From JBKBII01 sp046299415 (lineage in GTDB: Bacteria; Pseudomonadota; Gammaproteobacteria; Ectothiorhodospirales; Ectothiorhodospiraceae), in assembly GCA_046299415.1 (NCBI GenBank), contig JBKBII010000007.1, positions 62,001 to 126,000 of the forward strand: a stretch of 64,000 bases of DNA, given 5' to 3'. The notes below the pieces were generated by a model that made no database searches, had not been told where the DNA came from, and saw only the letters and a list, made by a program, of their open reading frames with translations. A program made the translations under genes and the position numbers. This document shows positions 8,860 through 17,255 of this stretch, one piece after another (the first letter of the stretch is position 1; each line of letters opens with the position of its first letter).

Positions 8860-9972
8860 CTAGAGCCTGATCGGCATCACCACGTACCGTGCGTTGGGCA
8901 CACTAGGAATATCGACTCTCGCCGAGGACGCTGAATCCCTTAAAGACAAAAGCACATCCTCGTCGCCGGCGAGGGTTAACACGTCAATCAAGTATTGGGG
9001 ATTGAAACCAATTTCGAGATTTTCTTGCTCAATCTGAGCCTTAACGCTCTCGAAGGCTTCATTGTGATCCGACGACGAACGGACGACGATCTCAGATCCA
9101 TCGAATTTAAGTCTCACGGATTGATTTCGGTCGTTCGCCACCAAAGAGACCCGCTGGATCGCTTTCAGGAGATCTGATGCCGAAACTGAGACGGGCTTTT
9201 CCTGTTTCTTCGGGATGACCCGTTCGTAGTCCGGATATTTTCCTTCGATCAGTCTGAAATCGAACCGATCGGTTCCAAGGAAAACCGAACCGCTGCTCTG
9301 CCCCAACCGAAGCTGGATATTGTCCGAGAAACCAGACAAGTTCCTACGAATTTCCGCAATAGCCCGCCGCGGTATGATCGCGGAAACGCTCGCGTTGTTT
9401 TCCAACGTAATGGTATCGACCCAATGCGCGAGCCGATGACCGTCCGTCGCGACGATATGAATCGAACCGCCCTCGACCGAGATCAAGATACCCTCGAGAA
9501 AATACCGAACGTCCTTGACCGCCATGGCAAAACTCGTTGCATCAAGCCAACGACGCAAGTCTTCGGCAGCGACATCGAGAGCAATATCCTCGCTTTCGTC
9601 CGCGACGCTCCACATCAGGCGATCTTCAAATGCGACGATCGACAGGCCAAACGTAGATCTTCCGTACACCACTTCGATTTTGTCCTGCTTAACCGAAAAC
9701 TCCACATCAGCTTCGCTTGGAGCCTGACGGAGTACGTCGAGAAGCAGTTTGCCTTGAACAGCAATGCGAAAATGCTCGTCACATGAAAATTCGTCAGTCG
9801 ATGCTTGCCATGCGATCTCACCGTCTGTGCCATCGAAAACAAGCCGTCCATCGCTCGACTGTATGCCGATCAAACCGGGTGGAAGGCTTTGCGACGCTGA
9901 TTTTCGCTCTGTCGCTCCCGTTACTCGGCTCAGTGCCGGCAACAAAGCTTCCTTGCGAGCGCGAAGTTTCAT
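8860..9972 (-). CDS. dnaN: DNA polymerase III sliding clamp (beta subunit)
   Basis: 370 residues, the usual length. Recognisable segments are DVRYFLEGILISVEGG, IVATDGHRLAHW, IEGKYPDYERVIP and the C-terminal YVVMPIRL, which corresponds to the conserved end of E. coli DnaN. The protein forms a dimeric ring that tethers polymerases and repair factors to DNA. It lies 310 bases downstream of dnaA on the same strand, as usual, but the gap is long and carries DnaA-box-like sites. Confidence 0.97.
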   Translation of the reverse strand: MKLRARKEALLPALSRVTGATERKSASQSLPPGLIGIQSSDGRLVFDGTDGEIAWQASTDEFSCDEHFRIAVQGKLLLDVLRQAPSEADVEFSVKQDKIEVVYGRSTFGLSIVAFEDRLMWSVADESEDIALDVAAEDLRRWLDATSFAMAVKDVRYFLEGILISVEGGSIHIVATDGHRLAHWVDTITLENNASVSAIIPRRAIAEIRRNLSGFSDNIQLRLGQSSGSVFLGTDRFDFRLIEGKYPDYERVIPKKQEKPVSVSASDLLKAIQRVSLVANDRNQSVRLKFDGSEIVVRSSSDHNEAFESVKAQIEQENLEIGFNPQYLIDVLTLAGDEDVLLSLRDSASSARVDIPSVPNARYVVMPIRL

Positions 9973-10097
9973 GCACGACTCCTGTTAAAAGAATGTACTT
10001 AGAAAGAACTTTGTTTTTAGACGTGTGTGTAACCAATGGATTAAAAAAACCTTTCGGGAATATCAACGACTTGTTGAGGAACTGCGCCGAAAAAAGC

Positions 10098-10106
10098 TGT
10101 GAATAA
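10098..10106 (-). promoter_or_regulatory. DnaA box TTATTCACA
   Basis: Minus-strand match to TTATNCACA with no mismatch. Confidence 0.6.
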
Positions 10107-10167
10107 CGTGTGGGGCCTGAATGAACTATTTTTCTCCCACAACCGGAGCTCGTGCGCAAACGACCTG

Positions 10168-10176
10168 TTATGCACA
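10168..10176 (+). promoter_or_regulatory. DnaA box TTATGCACA
   Basis: Plus-strand match to TTATNCACA with no mismatch, 62 bases from the previous box and in opposite orientation. Confidence 0.6.
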
Positions 10177-10282
10177 AATGTTCCGGGTTTATACACTGCT
10201 TCCAAGCGCGCAATACGTCAGGAAAATTTGAGTGCTCGCTGAGCGTGTGTGCCTGGGAGCGCACGTCGACGTGTGCAGCGAA

Positions 10283-11854
10283 CTAGCCCAGGCTCCTTAG
10301 GAGGGTTTGATAATCCGAGTCAAACTTCCGGTCGTCCGAACGTAACGCTTTAACGCGTTTTACGGCGTGAATGACGGTCGTATGGTCTCGACCGCCAAAA
10401 GCGGCTCCGATCTCCGGGAGTGAATGTTGGGTCAACTCTTTAGCGAGCGCCATAGCCATCTGTCGAGGTCGTGTGATCGATTGACTGCGTTTGTGTGAAT
10501 GCAGGTCAGCGACCTTCAGGTTGTAAAACTCGGCGACCGTTTTTTGAATGTTTTCAAGCGAAACCGCGCGGTCATGCGCAGCCAAGAGATCTCGCAACGC
10601 GTCGCGGACCATATCAACTGAGATCTCTGTCCGCGTGAATCGCGCATTGGCGATGACTTTTCTTAAAGCACCCTCAAGCTCGCGTATGTTCGACTGGATT
10701 CGCTTTGCCATGAAAAAAGCAACATCGTCAGGAAGTAGGATCCCTGACCCTTCAGCTTTGCGTTGCAGAATCGCGACTCGTGTTTCCAACTCTGGTGGTT
10801 CAATTTGGGCCGTGACACCCCAACTAAATCGGGACTTGAGGCGTTCCTCGAGCCCCTCAAGGTCTTTTGGGTACCGATCAGATGTCAAGATGACCTGTTG
10901 CGAATTCTCGATCAAGGCGTTGAAGGTATGGAAAAACTCTTCCTGACTTCTTTCCTTGTTCGCAAAAAACTGGATGTCGTCAATCAACAAGGCTGTGGCG
11001 CTGCGATAGTGAGCCTTAAAAGCGTCGGCGGCGTTGTGTCGCAAGGCCTTGACCATGTCTTGAACAAATTTTTCGGACGCGAGATACAGCACTCGTCCGG
11101 AGGGAACACGTTCGAGGATCGCGTTCCCGATCGCGTGCATCAGATGAGTTTTGCCGAGACCTACACCGCCGTAGATAAACAATGGGTTGTACGACGTTCC
11201 CGGATTCTGAGCGACCTGAAGGCTTGTCGCACGCGCAAACTGATTCGACTTTCCCTCGATGAAATTATCGAATGTGAAGTGCGGATTGATTGATCTCTCG
11301 GCGGTAAACTCAGGTTCTTGCCCACCACTGATTCGGGCCAAAGGAGCAAAGCCTCTTGCCACGGCCTGCGAAGCGAGGGTCCCGTGTGCGGGTGACGCGC
11401 TTTCGGTCGCTCCAGATCGATGAGAGTGGTTAGAGGAACCAGTACCACTGTTGCGCTCTCCGAGAAGCGTCCTTTGTGTCGGCTCACCGGAAAAAGGTCG
11501 CGCTTTATCGCCTTCCTCAGGCAGTGATCGACACACCGTTAGCTGATCCGGGCCTTCATCGTCGACCGTGATTCTCAACGCGTCGAGTTCTGGTCCCGCG
11601 CATCGTGCCAATGCAATCTGAATATCTTCAAGGAGCTGGTTTTCAATGTATTCGCGCACGAAACGGTTGGGCGCGAACAGCCAGAGTGTTCCCTCAATCA
11701 TCTGTGGCCGCAGCGGCCTCAGCCACGTGACGACGCTACGACTGTCGAGAGACTCGCTCAGAATCGCAAGGCATCGCGCCCACAGCTCACAGGGTTCAGA
11801 AGTAGGGCCAATTCGGCTATCTACGACGTTAGAAGAAGGCGGTTCTTTGTGCAT
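10283..11854 (-). CDS. dnaA: Chromosomal replication initiator DnaA
   Basis: 523 residues, longer than the roughly 450-470 usual because of an extended Ser/Gly/Thr-rich domain II linker. Domain I starts near LWARCLAILSESLDSRSVVTW. Domain III has Walker A (GGVGLGKTHLMHAIGN) and Walker B (LLIDDIQFFANKE). Domain IV has the DNA-recognition motif GGRDHTTVIHAVKRV. DnaA-ATP opens oriC and loads the helicase. The ATG at 11854 follows a GGAA element. It is transcribed toward dnaN and away from rpmH, the arrangement found at gammaproteobacterial origins. Confidence 0.97.
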   Translation of the reverse strand: MHKEPPSSNVVDSRIGPTSEPCELWARCLAILSESLDSRSVVTWLRPLRPQMIEGTLWLFAPNRFVREYIENQLLEDIQIALARCAGPELDALRITVDDEGPDQLTVCRSLPEEGDKARPFSGEPTQRTLLGERNSGTGSSNHSHRSGATESASPAHGTLASQAVARGFAPLARISGGQEPEFTAERSINPHFTFDNFIEGKSNQFARATSLQVAQNPGTSYNPLFIYGGVGLGKTHLMHAIGNAILERVPSGRVLYLASEKFVQDMVKALRHNAADAFKAHYRSATALLIDDIQFFANKERSQEEFFHTFNALIENSQQVILTSDRYPKDLEGLEERLKSRFSWGVTAQIEPPELETRVAILQRKAEGSGILLPDDVAFFMAKRIQSNIRELEGALRKVIANARFTRTEISVDMVRDALRDLLAAHDRAVSLENIQKTVAEFYNLKVADLHSHKRSQSITRPRQMAMALAKELTQHSLPEIGAAFGGRDHTTVIHAVKRVKALRSDDRKFDSDYQTLLRSLG

Positions 11855-12582
11855 GTAGTTCCAACAGCAGTGGACGCATTTCCGGTAAACGAAGGCCGAC
11901 GCATGAAAAGCACGCGCATCGCATCATGGATCCGGGATTCTGTGCCTCGACTGAAACAGCGCGAGGCAGAGACTCCGACGGAGACCACCTGATCGAGTAC
12001 GTTTCGCGCAGCGCTGGGCCGAGGCGCTTTCAGCTTTAGCGACGGATAAGCCACCAGTGTCTCGCTAAAATTGCATGCCCCCTTGCGACAAGCAACTCGG
12101 GTCGCGTATCTTACCCGACCCATTTGAATCTGATCCCCTGGTATTGACGTACGGTCGTGGTGATGTCCGCGTCGAGTACTTGGCAGGAAAAACGCTGCGC
12201 TGTTTCGAACGCGTCTGAACAGTTGGCATTTACGCGCTTAGCAAACCGCAACGAACAGCTGGAAGTCTTTGGATAAAGCCACGACCCGCACTGATAACAT
12301 GACCGCATGAAACGCATTTGGGAGCACCCGATTTAGCGTAGGCCTGCAGCAATCCGTCTGAACTCGCGTGAATCTAGCGTTTACTCTCGCACCTAAATGC
12401 CGCAACGAACTGCTGTTTTCGTGAAGCCGCAAAAATGCGACGGACTATGACTCCTCAAGCGGCCTTTCGAAAGGCTACGATATCGCGACTTTGTGTGCTG
12501 AACAAAAATACCGAGCTAACGACGTTGGCCAACGCCGATGTTCGTCAATTGAGCCTACCGACCTGCAAATCTGGATTCGACA
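11855..12582. other. dnaA-rpmH divergent gap, probable origin of replication zone
   Basis: All genes to the left (through ubiD) are on the minus strand. All genes from here through glmS are on the plus strand. This is the orientation switch expected at oriC. I find no perfect DnaA box in these 728 bases; the nearest is TTTGGATAA at 12268-12276, one mismatch from the complement of TTATCCACA. The stretch does contain imperfect direct repeats (see 12212-12415). Promoters for dnaA and rpmH must also lie here. Confidence 0.6.
12212..12415. repeat. Imperfect direct repeats in the dnaA-rpmH gap
   Basis: CCGCAACGAACAGCTG at 12246-12261 recurs as CCGCAACGAACTGCTG at 12400-12415 (15 of 16 identical). 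CGTCTGAAC recurs at 12212-12220 and 12355-12363. Both motifs come in the same order, suggesting a diverged duplication of about 145-155 bases or iteron-like binding sites. Confidence 0.6.
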
Positions 12583-12717
12583 ATGAAACGTACCTTTCAG
12601 CCCAGCAAACTTCATCGCGCACGCACGCACGGTTTTCGCGCACGTATGGCGACTCGTAATGGCCGAAAAATTTTGAATGCGCGCCGCGCCAAGGGGCGTA
12701 AACGCCTCTGCCCGTAA
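12583..12717 (+). CDS. rpmH: 50S ribosomal protein L34
   Basis: 44 residues, the standard length. It begins MKRTFQPSKLHRARTHGFRA and continues with RMATRNGRKILNARRAKGRK up to the stop at 12715-12717; this is an unmistakable L34. It is a small basic protein of the large ribosomal subunit. Normally rnpA follows within a few bases or overlaps, but here more than 1 kb separates them. Confidence 0.97.
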   Translation: MKRTFQPSKLHRARTHGFRARMATRNGRKILNARRAKGRKRLCP

Positions 12718-13799
12718 ATCCTCGAACACGTCAATGAATTGCACCCGCAGGTGCTGCACGCGGCTCATTGCGTCCGCAACGCGGTCGCGGCCTGAAGTCT
12801 TCGGGGTACTCCTTGAGGGCCGTTCGGCAACGCACTCGGTCGTGGCTTCTCGCATTTTTGGTTCGCGAGTTCCACGGTTCCCCGTGGCTAGCTTCAACGG
12901 CTCCAAGGCGTAGGTTTAACTTTCGGTCTGACTTCTTGACGGCGTTGCCTCGCTTCCGGAATCCTTTGTTGCAGCAGTCCTAGCAGAAAAACCGATCGCC
13001 GATGCCTGAGCACCGAAAGGTGCTCACTTAGAAGCCTGAACGATGCTCTAGTGTTCTTGAGGCTCGCCGGTGGCTTGACCCAAGCCGACGCTTGCGGCGT
13101 TAGGCTCCGCGCACGAACTGGTGTTGATATTAGCGGTACGACGCTGACGACCGGCCTCAGCATCCCGTATTCCCTCAAGGCTGACGACGCCCGATCGCGG
13201 ATCAAACGTTGGCCTCAGGGGTCCAGTGGCGTGTTCGCAGCCAAAGCGACTGCGTCGAGTAGAAACAGTCGCTGAAGCGAAACAGCGTGAGCCTCTAAAT
13301 TCGTTCGACTGTTACAGTTTGCCTACGCTTTTGCAGACGCCCGCATCGAATGTCCCCTTTCCGCTCGTTTTGCGTGTTGATTCGATCGCGGATCGTTCCT
13401 GTATCTTCTGCGGGTCCAGAACCGGCTGGAAAAACGCGCGCGCTGGAAGGAAGGATTGCCCAAGACCGAGCAGTCACGATAGTGGGCCGCATCACGTCAC
13501 TTTTTGGGCTGCCCTCGACCCTTAGTTGCCAACGAATCGCCGATCCGTCGATCGGTGTCTTTTTGGCGTTTTCGCCGCCGCTTCTCGCGCGCTACCCCTG
13601 CGCTACTCGGGTTAGAACCGCGCGCGGTCGATCTGGATCCATCCGCGTTGTAGAAAGCCGTAATCGCACACAGCAAGTCCTCCGACGATCATGTGCGATC
13701 TTCCAACTCCCGGCGCAGAAACTCGCTTAGCCTGTCGATCTCACCGGGCAAGATCGTTGTTGTTTCGTACGCCGGTAGAGTCAGTTCGGATCCTACGTC
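12718..13799. other. 1.08-kb gap between rpmH and rnpA, no recognisable gene
   Basis: Reading frames on both strands are short and Arg/Ser/Pro-rich with no domain signature. I looked for tmRNA, SRP RNA, RNase P RNA and tRNA hallmarks and saw none. A perfect 8-bp hairpin with a GAAA tetraloop lies at 13007-13026. The gap interrupts one of the most conserved gene pairs in bacteria. Confidence 0.6.
13007..13026. other. Perfect hairpin with GAAA tetraloop
   Basis: TGAGCACC-GAAA-GGTGCTCA is an uninterrupted 8-bp stem closed by a GNRA tetraloop on the plus strand. No T-run follows, so it is not a canonical terminator; it may be part of a structured RNA. Confidence 0.5.
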
Positions 13800-14324
13800 A
13801 TGCCGAGTCCAAGGAATTTCTCCATCCCCGATGCGCAAGAACATCGTTCTATCGCCAGGTCCAACGTTTTCTCACGCGATCAACGTCTTCTCACGCGATC
13901 AGAGTTTCAGCGCGTTTTCGATCACGGTCGACCCGTTCGTTCGAAGCACTTCACTGTCTTGTTTGCGCCGCGTATTCCTGAATCGATCGATCCCACCGAT
14001 CGAACCACGCAGACTTGCGACGATGATTCTTCGATGCCACCGATGTCGGCGTCTCGCTCGGAAAAAAAACTCTCAGCTCGATTGGGACTGGTTGTCGCCA
14101 AACGTCAATTCAGACGAGCCGTGACCCGAAATCGGGTCAAGCGCCGCATCCGAGAGGTGTTTCGTCAGACACCGGGACTTTCTCCGGTCGACTTTGTCGT
14201 TTTACCACGCGCGGGTGCAGAGCGACTGACCTACGAGGCTTTCGTGAATGAGTTCAGTCGTCTGATCGTCCAAACACAGGAAAAGCTTGATTCAGCACGC
14301 GACCCATTACAGCCGCGAGGGTGA
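13800..14324 (+). CDS. rnpA: Ribonuclease P protein component, with a central insertion
   Basis: 174 residues against about 115-130 usually. The fold's landmarks are present: RDQRLLTRSEFQRVFDHG near the start, SKHFTVL, LGLVVAKRQFRRAVTRNRVK containing the RNR motif (about 105-119), then FVVLPRAG and LTYEAFVNEFSRL. The excess is a low-complexity Asp/Ser/Thr/Met-rich stretch at about 58-90 between two beta strands. RnpA assists the RNA subunit in 5' tRNA maturation. The DNA for residues 22-34 contains a 19-bp tandem repeat (13865-13883, 13884-13902). The start is uncertain; no good ribosome-binding site precedes 13800. Confidence 0.88.
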   Translation: MPSPRNFSIPDAQEHRSIARSNVFSRDQRLLTRSEFQRVFDHGRPVRSKHFTVLFAPRIPESIDPTDRTTQTCDDDSSMPPMSASRSEKKLSARLGLVVAKRQFRRAVTRNRVKRRIREVFRQTPGLSPVDFVVLPRAGAERLTYEAFVNEFSRLIVQTQEKLDSARDPLQPRG

Positions 14325-14759
14325 TGGCCGGTCCAATTCAGGCTTTGCTCCGTCTGACCGGCGATAGTCGTGCGTTATCCACCTAATCTCAATATACGTT
14401 CGCTTTCGAAACCGCGCTTGAGCGACTCCTTAGATTTGAGACCATGGGCTTGACGTCGAGCGCTTGAAACTGACTTCGATGAGCGGGAACCGGATGAGCC
14501 GTTCCCACGATGGGCGCGGAATCGACAGGCTGTGCGTCTTCGGCTTCTTTCGATCTTCGATCATCGCGAAAGCCGCTCATCTGTCCGACAATGGGCCCAC
14601 GGACGACGTGCACTTGAGTCGTTTCACGCGACCGTTTAGCCGCTTCCGCGTGGTAGGCGTGCATCCCGATTGATCGCGCGATTTCGCGCAGGGTCACCAA
14701 CGGCGAGACACCGCTGGTTGGTCAACACTGAGTTCAATGGCCTACGAGAACCAACGTTC
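14325..14759. other. 435-base gap between rnpA and yidD
   Basis: rnpA and yidD normally abut or overlap. Nothing gene-like is recognisable here. A single DnaA-box-like nonamer, TTATCCACC (one mismatch), lies at 14375-14383. Confidence 0.5.
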
Positions 14760-15221
14760 ATGAAATCCGAGACACCGACAAATCGGCCATCCATCGCTGC
14801 AACCGTCTTGCGTGCAGTCGTTCGCGTGTACCAGCTCGTAATTTCGCCGATTATTGGATCCCGCTGTCGTTACATGCCGACCTGTTCGCAGTATGCGATC
14901 GAAGCCATCGAGCGTTTCGGTGCAATCCGCGGCGGTCGAATGGCTTTGAGACGGTTTTTCAGTTGCCATCCATGGGGGGGATTTGGCTACGACCCTGTGC
15001 CGCCAGGCGATTCTGTGAACCTGGCCAAGACCGGTTCTCCATCCCGTCATGATACGACTGGTCGATGGGAAAAATTCTGCGACGCAACGAGCGAAGACCC
15101 CAATGACGGCATTGACGGCGCGGAGGTTGATCGTCAAAACACACAGGTGGCGACGGATCCGGGGGAACGCATTCAATCGATAGACTTGACGAACAAACCA
15201 AAATCGCCTGATCGACGATAG
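14760..15221 (+). CDS. yidD: Membrane protein insertion efficiency factor YidD, with an extended C-terminus
   Basis: 153 residues. Residues 12-82 match the YidD core: VVRVYQLVISPIIGSRCRYM, PTCSQYAIEAIERFGAIRGG and RRFFSCHPWGGFGYDPVP, with the conserved cysteines. YidD proteins elsewhere are mostly 70-90 residues. Here about 70 extra, polar, low-complexity residues follow. YidD is a peripheral membrane protein that aids YidC/Sec insertion. I place the start at 14760; the open frame extends further upstream to 14670, but the residues before 14760 do not resemble the family. Confidence 0.92.
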   Translation: MKSETPTNRPSIAATVLRAVVRVYQLVISPIIGSRCRYMPTCSQYAIEAIERFGAIRGGRMALRRFFSCHPWGGFGYDPVPPGDSVNLAKTGSPSRHDTTGRWEKFCDATSEDPNDGIDGAEVDRQNTQVATDPGERIQSIDLTNKPKSPDRR

Positions 15222-15434
15222 GGCGCGCATCGACAGCGTCCATTGTTTGTCGTCGCACGAAGTTTCCTCTGCCGGACTCGCTGTCAGACCGACGCCGACT
15301 AATCTCAATCACCCATATCCGAGAAATACGACGCCGAAACGCCACGACCGCTCTATCATGTGCGCCTTTATCACTGATCTTCTCGGCGACTGATACCCTT
15401 TTCGCCCCCGTCGCTCGCTCAGAACGGATATTTC

Positions 15435-17123
15435 ATGGATTCTCTTCGCCCGATCCTTTGGTTGTCGCTGCTTTTTGTCCTGTTCTTGTTGTGGCAGGCC
15501 TGGAACCGCGAACAAATTCCGCAGCCGGTAGCTCAGCAGGACTCGGCTGCTCTCGAAGAATCCGCGTCATTCGCTGACGTTCCCGATGCGGCTGTCGGTG
15601 ACGTATTGCGTGAGCCTGCAATACGGTCCGAGACGCCCGTCGATATCGCAAGTGACCGTCGTACAGTCCGAGTCGTCACCGACACACTTGAGCTTGAAAT
15701 CGACACTCGCGGTGGAACCGTTCTGCGCGCCGACCTCATGCAATACCCGGTCTCGCTCGCGTCGGAGGCGCCACCCGTTCGCGTTCTCGACGAGCGGCGT
15801 CGCGGTTACGTCGCCCAGTCCGGATTGCTCCACATTCCCACGGATGATGGCAGCCACGCGAATCGGGCACCCAATCATCATGCCGTCTACACCACCGCTC
15901 GCGATCGCTACGATTTGGGCGACGCCGACGAATTGCGCGTACCTCTGGTCTGGCGTTCGGACGATGGCATCGAGGTCGAAAAAACCTATGTATTCAAACG
16001 TGGTTCGCACCTCGTCGAGCTCGAGCACGTGGTCCGTAATGCCTCCGAAACCCCTTGGCTTGGTCGCCAGTATCGCCAGCTCAGACACGGAACCACGCCG
16101 GATCGTGAATCCTGGTTCCTGTACACCTTCACCGGCCTCGCCTATTTCGATGGAAGCTATCAGCGTGAGCGATTCGAGTCATTTCGCGACTCACCGATCG
16201 AGAAGCGTTTCGAGGGCGGATGGGCCTCGATCATCGAGCACTACTTTCTCAGCGCGTGGATTCCAAACGCCGACGAACTCAGTGTTTTCCAAGCCCAAGC
16301 CGTCGAAGGCGGGCTGACAGCCGACTTTGTGATCCGTCTGGTTGGTGCTGATCCCCTTCGCATCGAGCCGGGTGCCGAAGATCGCTTTACCACTCGCCTG
16401 TGGATTGGTCCCAAGCTGCAAAACGAGCTTTCTGAAATCGCCAAAGGCCTTGAGCTGACAGTCGATTACGGAATCTTCACGTTCCTCGCAAAGCCGCTCT
16501 TTTGGCTACTGGGCTGGATTCACGCCGTGATCGGAAACTGGGGCTGGTCGATTGTCGTGTTGACGATCGCAATCAAGCTCGCCTTTTTCCATCTATCCGC
16601 TGCCAGCTATCGATCGATGGCCCGCATGCGGGCCGCAGCGCCAAAGCTTCAAGCACTGAAGGAACGTTACGGTGATGACCGTGAGCGCATGGGCAAGGAG
16701 ATGATGGCGCTCTACAAGAAGGAAAAGATCAACCCTCTCGGAGGGTGTCTGCCGATTCTCGTCCAGATCCCTGTTTTTATCGCGCTGTACTGGGTGCTGC
16801 TGGAGAGCGTCGAGCTTCGCCAAGCACCATGGATGCTATGGATTCAGGATCTGTCAGTACGTGATCCCTTCTTCATCCTTCCGATTTTGATGGGCGTAAC
16901 GATGTTCGTCCAGTTCAAGCTGAATCCACCGCCGATGGATCCGATGCAGGCGAAGATCTTCGCGGCGCTCCCTTTCGTTTTTACTGTGTTTTTCGCGTTC
17001 TTCCCGGCCGGCTTGGTTCTGTACTGGTTCACGAACAACTTGTTCTCGATCGCCCAGCAGTGGTTCATCACCCGTCGAATCGAGAAAGGACGAGACCCTG
17101 AGAAAAAAACCGACAAGATTTAG
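15435..17123 (+). CDS. yidC: Membrane protein insertase YidC (Oxa1 family)
   Basis: 562 residues, typical of gammaproteobacterial YidC. The N-terminal helix (PILWLSLLFVLFLLWQAWNR) and a large periplasmic beta-sandwich domain precede the five-helix insertase core. The core includes GNWGWSIVVLTIAIKLAFF, with the conserved Arg/Lys groove region, a coiled cytoplasmic hairpin (KLQALKERYGDDRERMGKEM), NPLGGCLPILVQIPVFIALY and FFAFFPAGLVLYW followed by TNNLFSIAQQW. It inserts and folds inner-membrane proteins, including the ATP synthase c subunit encoded at 26291. Confidence 0.97.
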   Translation: MDSLRPILWLSLLFVLFLLWQAWNREQIPQPVAQQDSAALEESASFADVPDAAVGDVLREPAIRSETPVDIASDRRTVRVVTDTLELEIDTRGGTVLRADLMQYPVSLASEAPPVRVLDERRRGYVAQSGLLHIPTDDGSHANRAPNHHAVYTTARDRYDLGDADELRVPLVWRSDDGIEVEKTYVFKRGSHLVELEHVVRNASETPWLGRQYRQLRHGTTPDRESWFLYTFTGLAYFDGSYQRERFESFRDSPIEKRFEGGWASIIEHYFLSAWIPNADELSVFQAQAVEGGLTADFVIRLVGADPLRIEPGAEDRFTTRLWIGPKLQNELSEIAKGLELTVDYGIFTFLAKPLFWLLGWIHAVIGNWGWSIVVLTIAIKLAFFHLSAASYRSMARMRAAAPKLQALKERYGDDRERMGKEMMALYKKEKINPLGGCLPILVQIPVFIALYWVLLESVELRQAPWMLWIQDLSVRDPFFILPILMGVTMFVQFKLNPPPMDPMQAKIFAALPFVFTVFFAFFPAGLVLYWFTNNLFSIAQQWFITRRIEKGRDPEKKTDKI

Positions 17124-17255
17124 GTTTTTCTCGATCACTACGAACCATCATTCCGTGGCGTTTCTGCAATCCATGACCTTTCGATCGCCGACTTTCCAAT
17201 CGACGAAGCGATTCAGTCCTTTGGCCGAATTGCCTGTTTCGGTGCAAAATTACCG

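Larger units (their letters stand above)
9973..10282. other. dnaA-dnaN intergenic region with clustered DnaA boxes (candidate part of oriC)
   Basis: Three nonamers resembling TTATNCACA occur within 100 bases: TTATTCACA on the minus strand (10098-10106), TTATGCACA (10168-10176) and TTATACACT with one mismatch (10189-10197). An AT-richer patch (around 10010-10060) is adjacent. The cluster could serve initiation or dnaA autoregulation. Confidence 0.6.

Noticed and set aside
12718..13799. RNase P RNA, tmRNA or SRP RNA in the rpmH-rnpA gap
   Set aside because: Their conserved core sequences are not present; only an isolated hairpin was found.
14375..14383. Isolated DnaA-box-like TTATCCACC in the rnpA-yidD gap
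   Set aside because: A single one-mismatch nonamer is expected by chance and there is no cluster around it.
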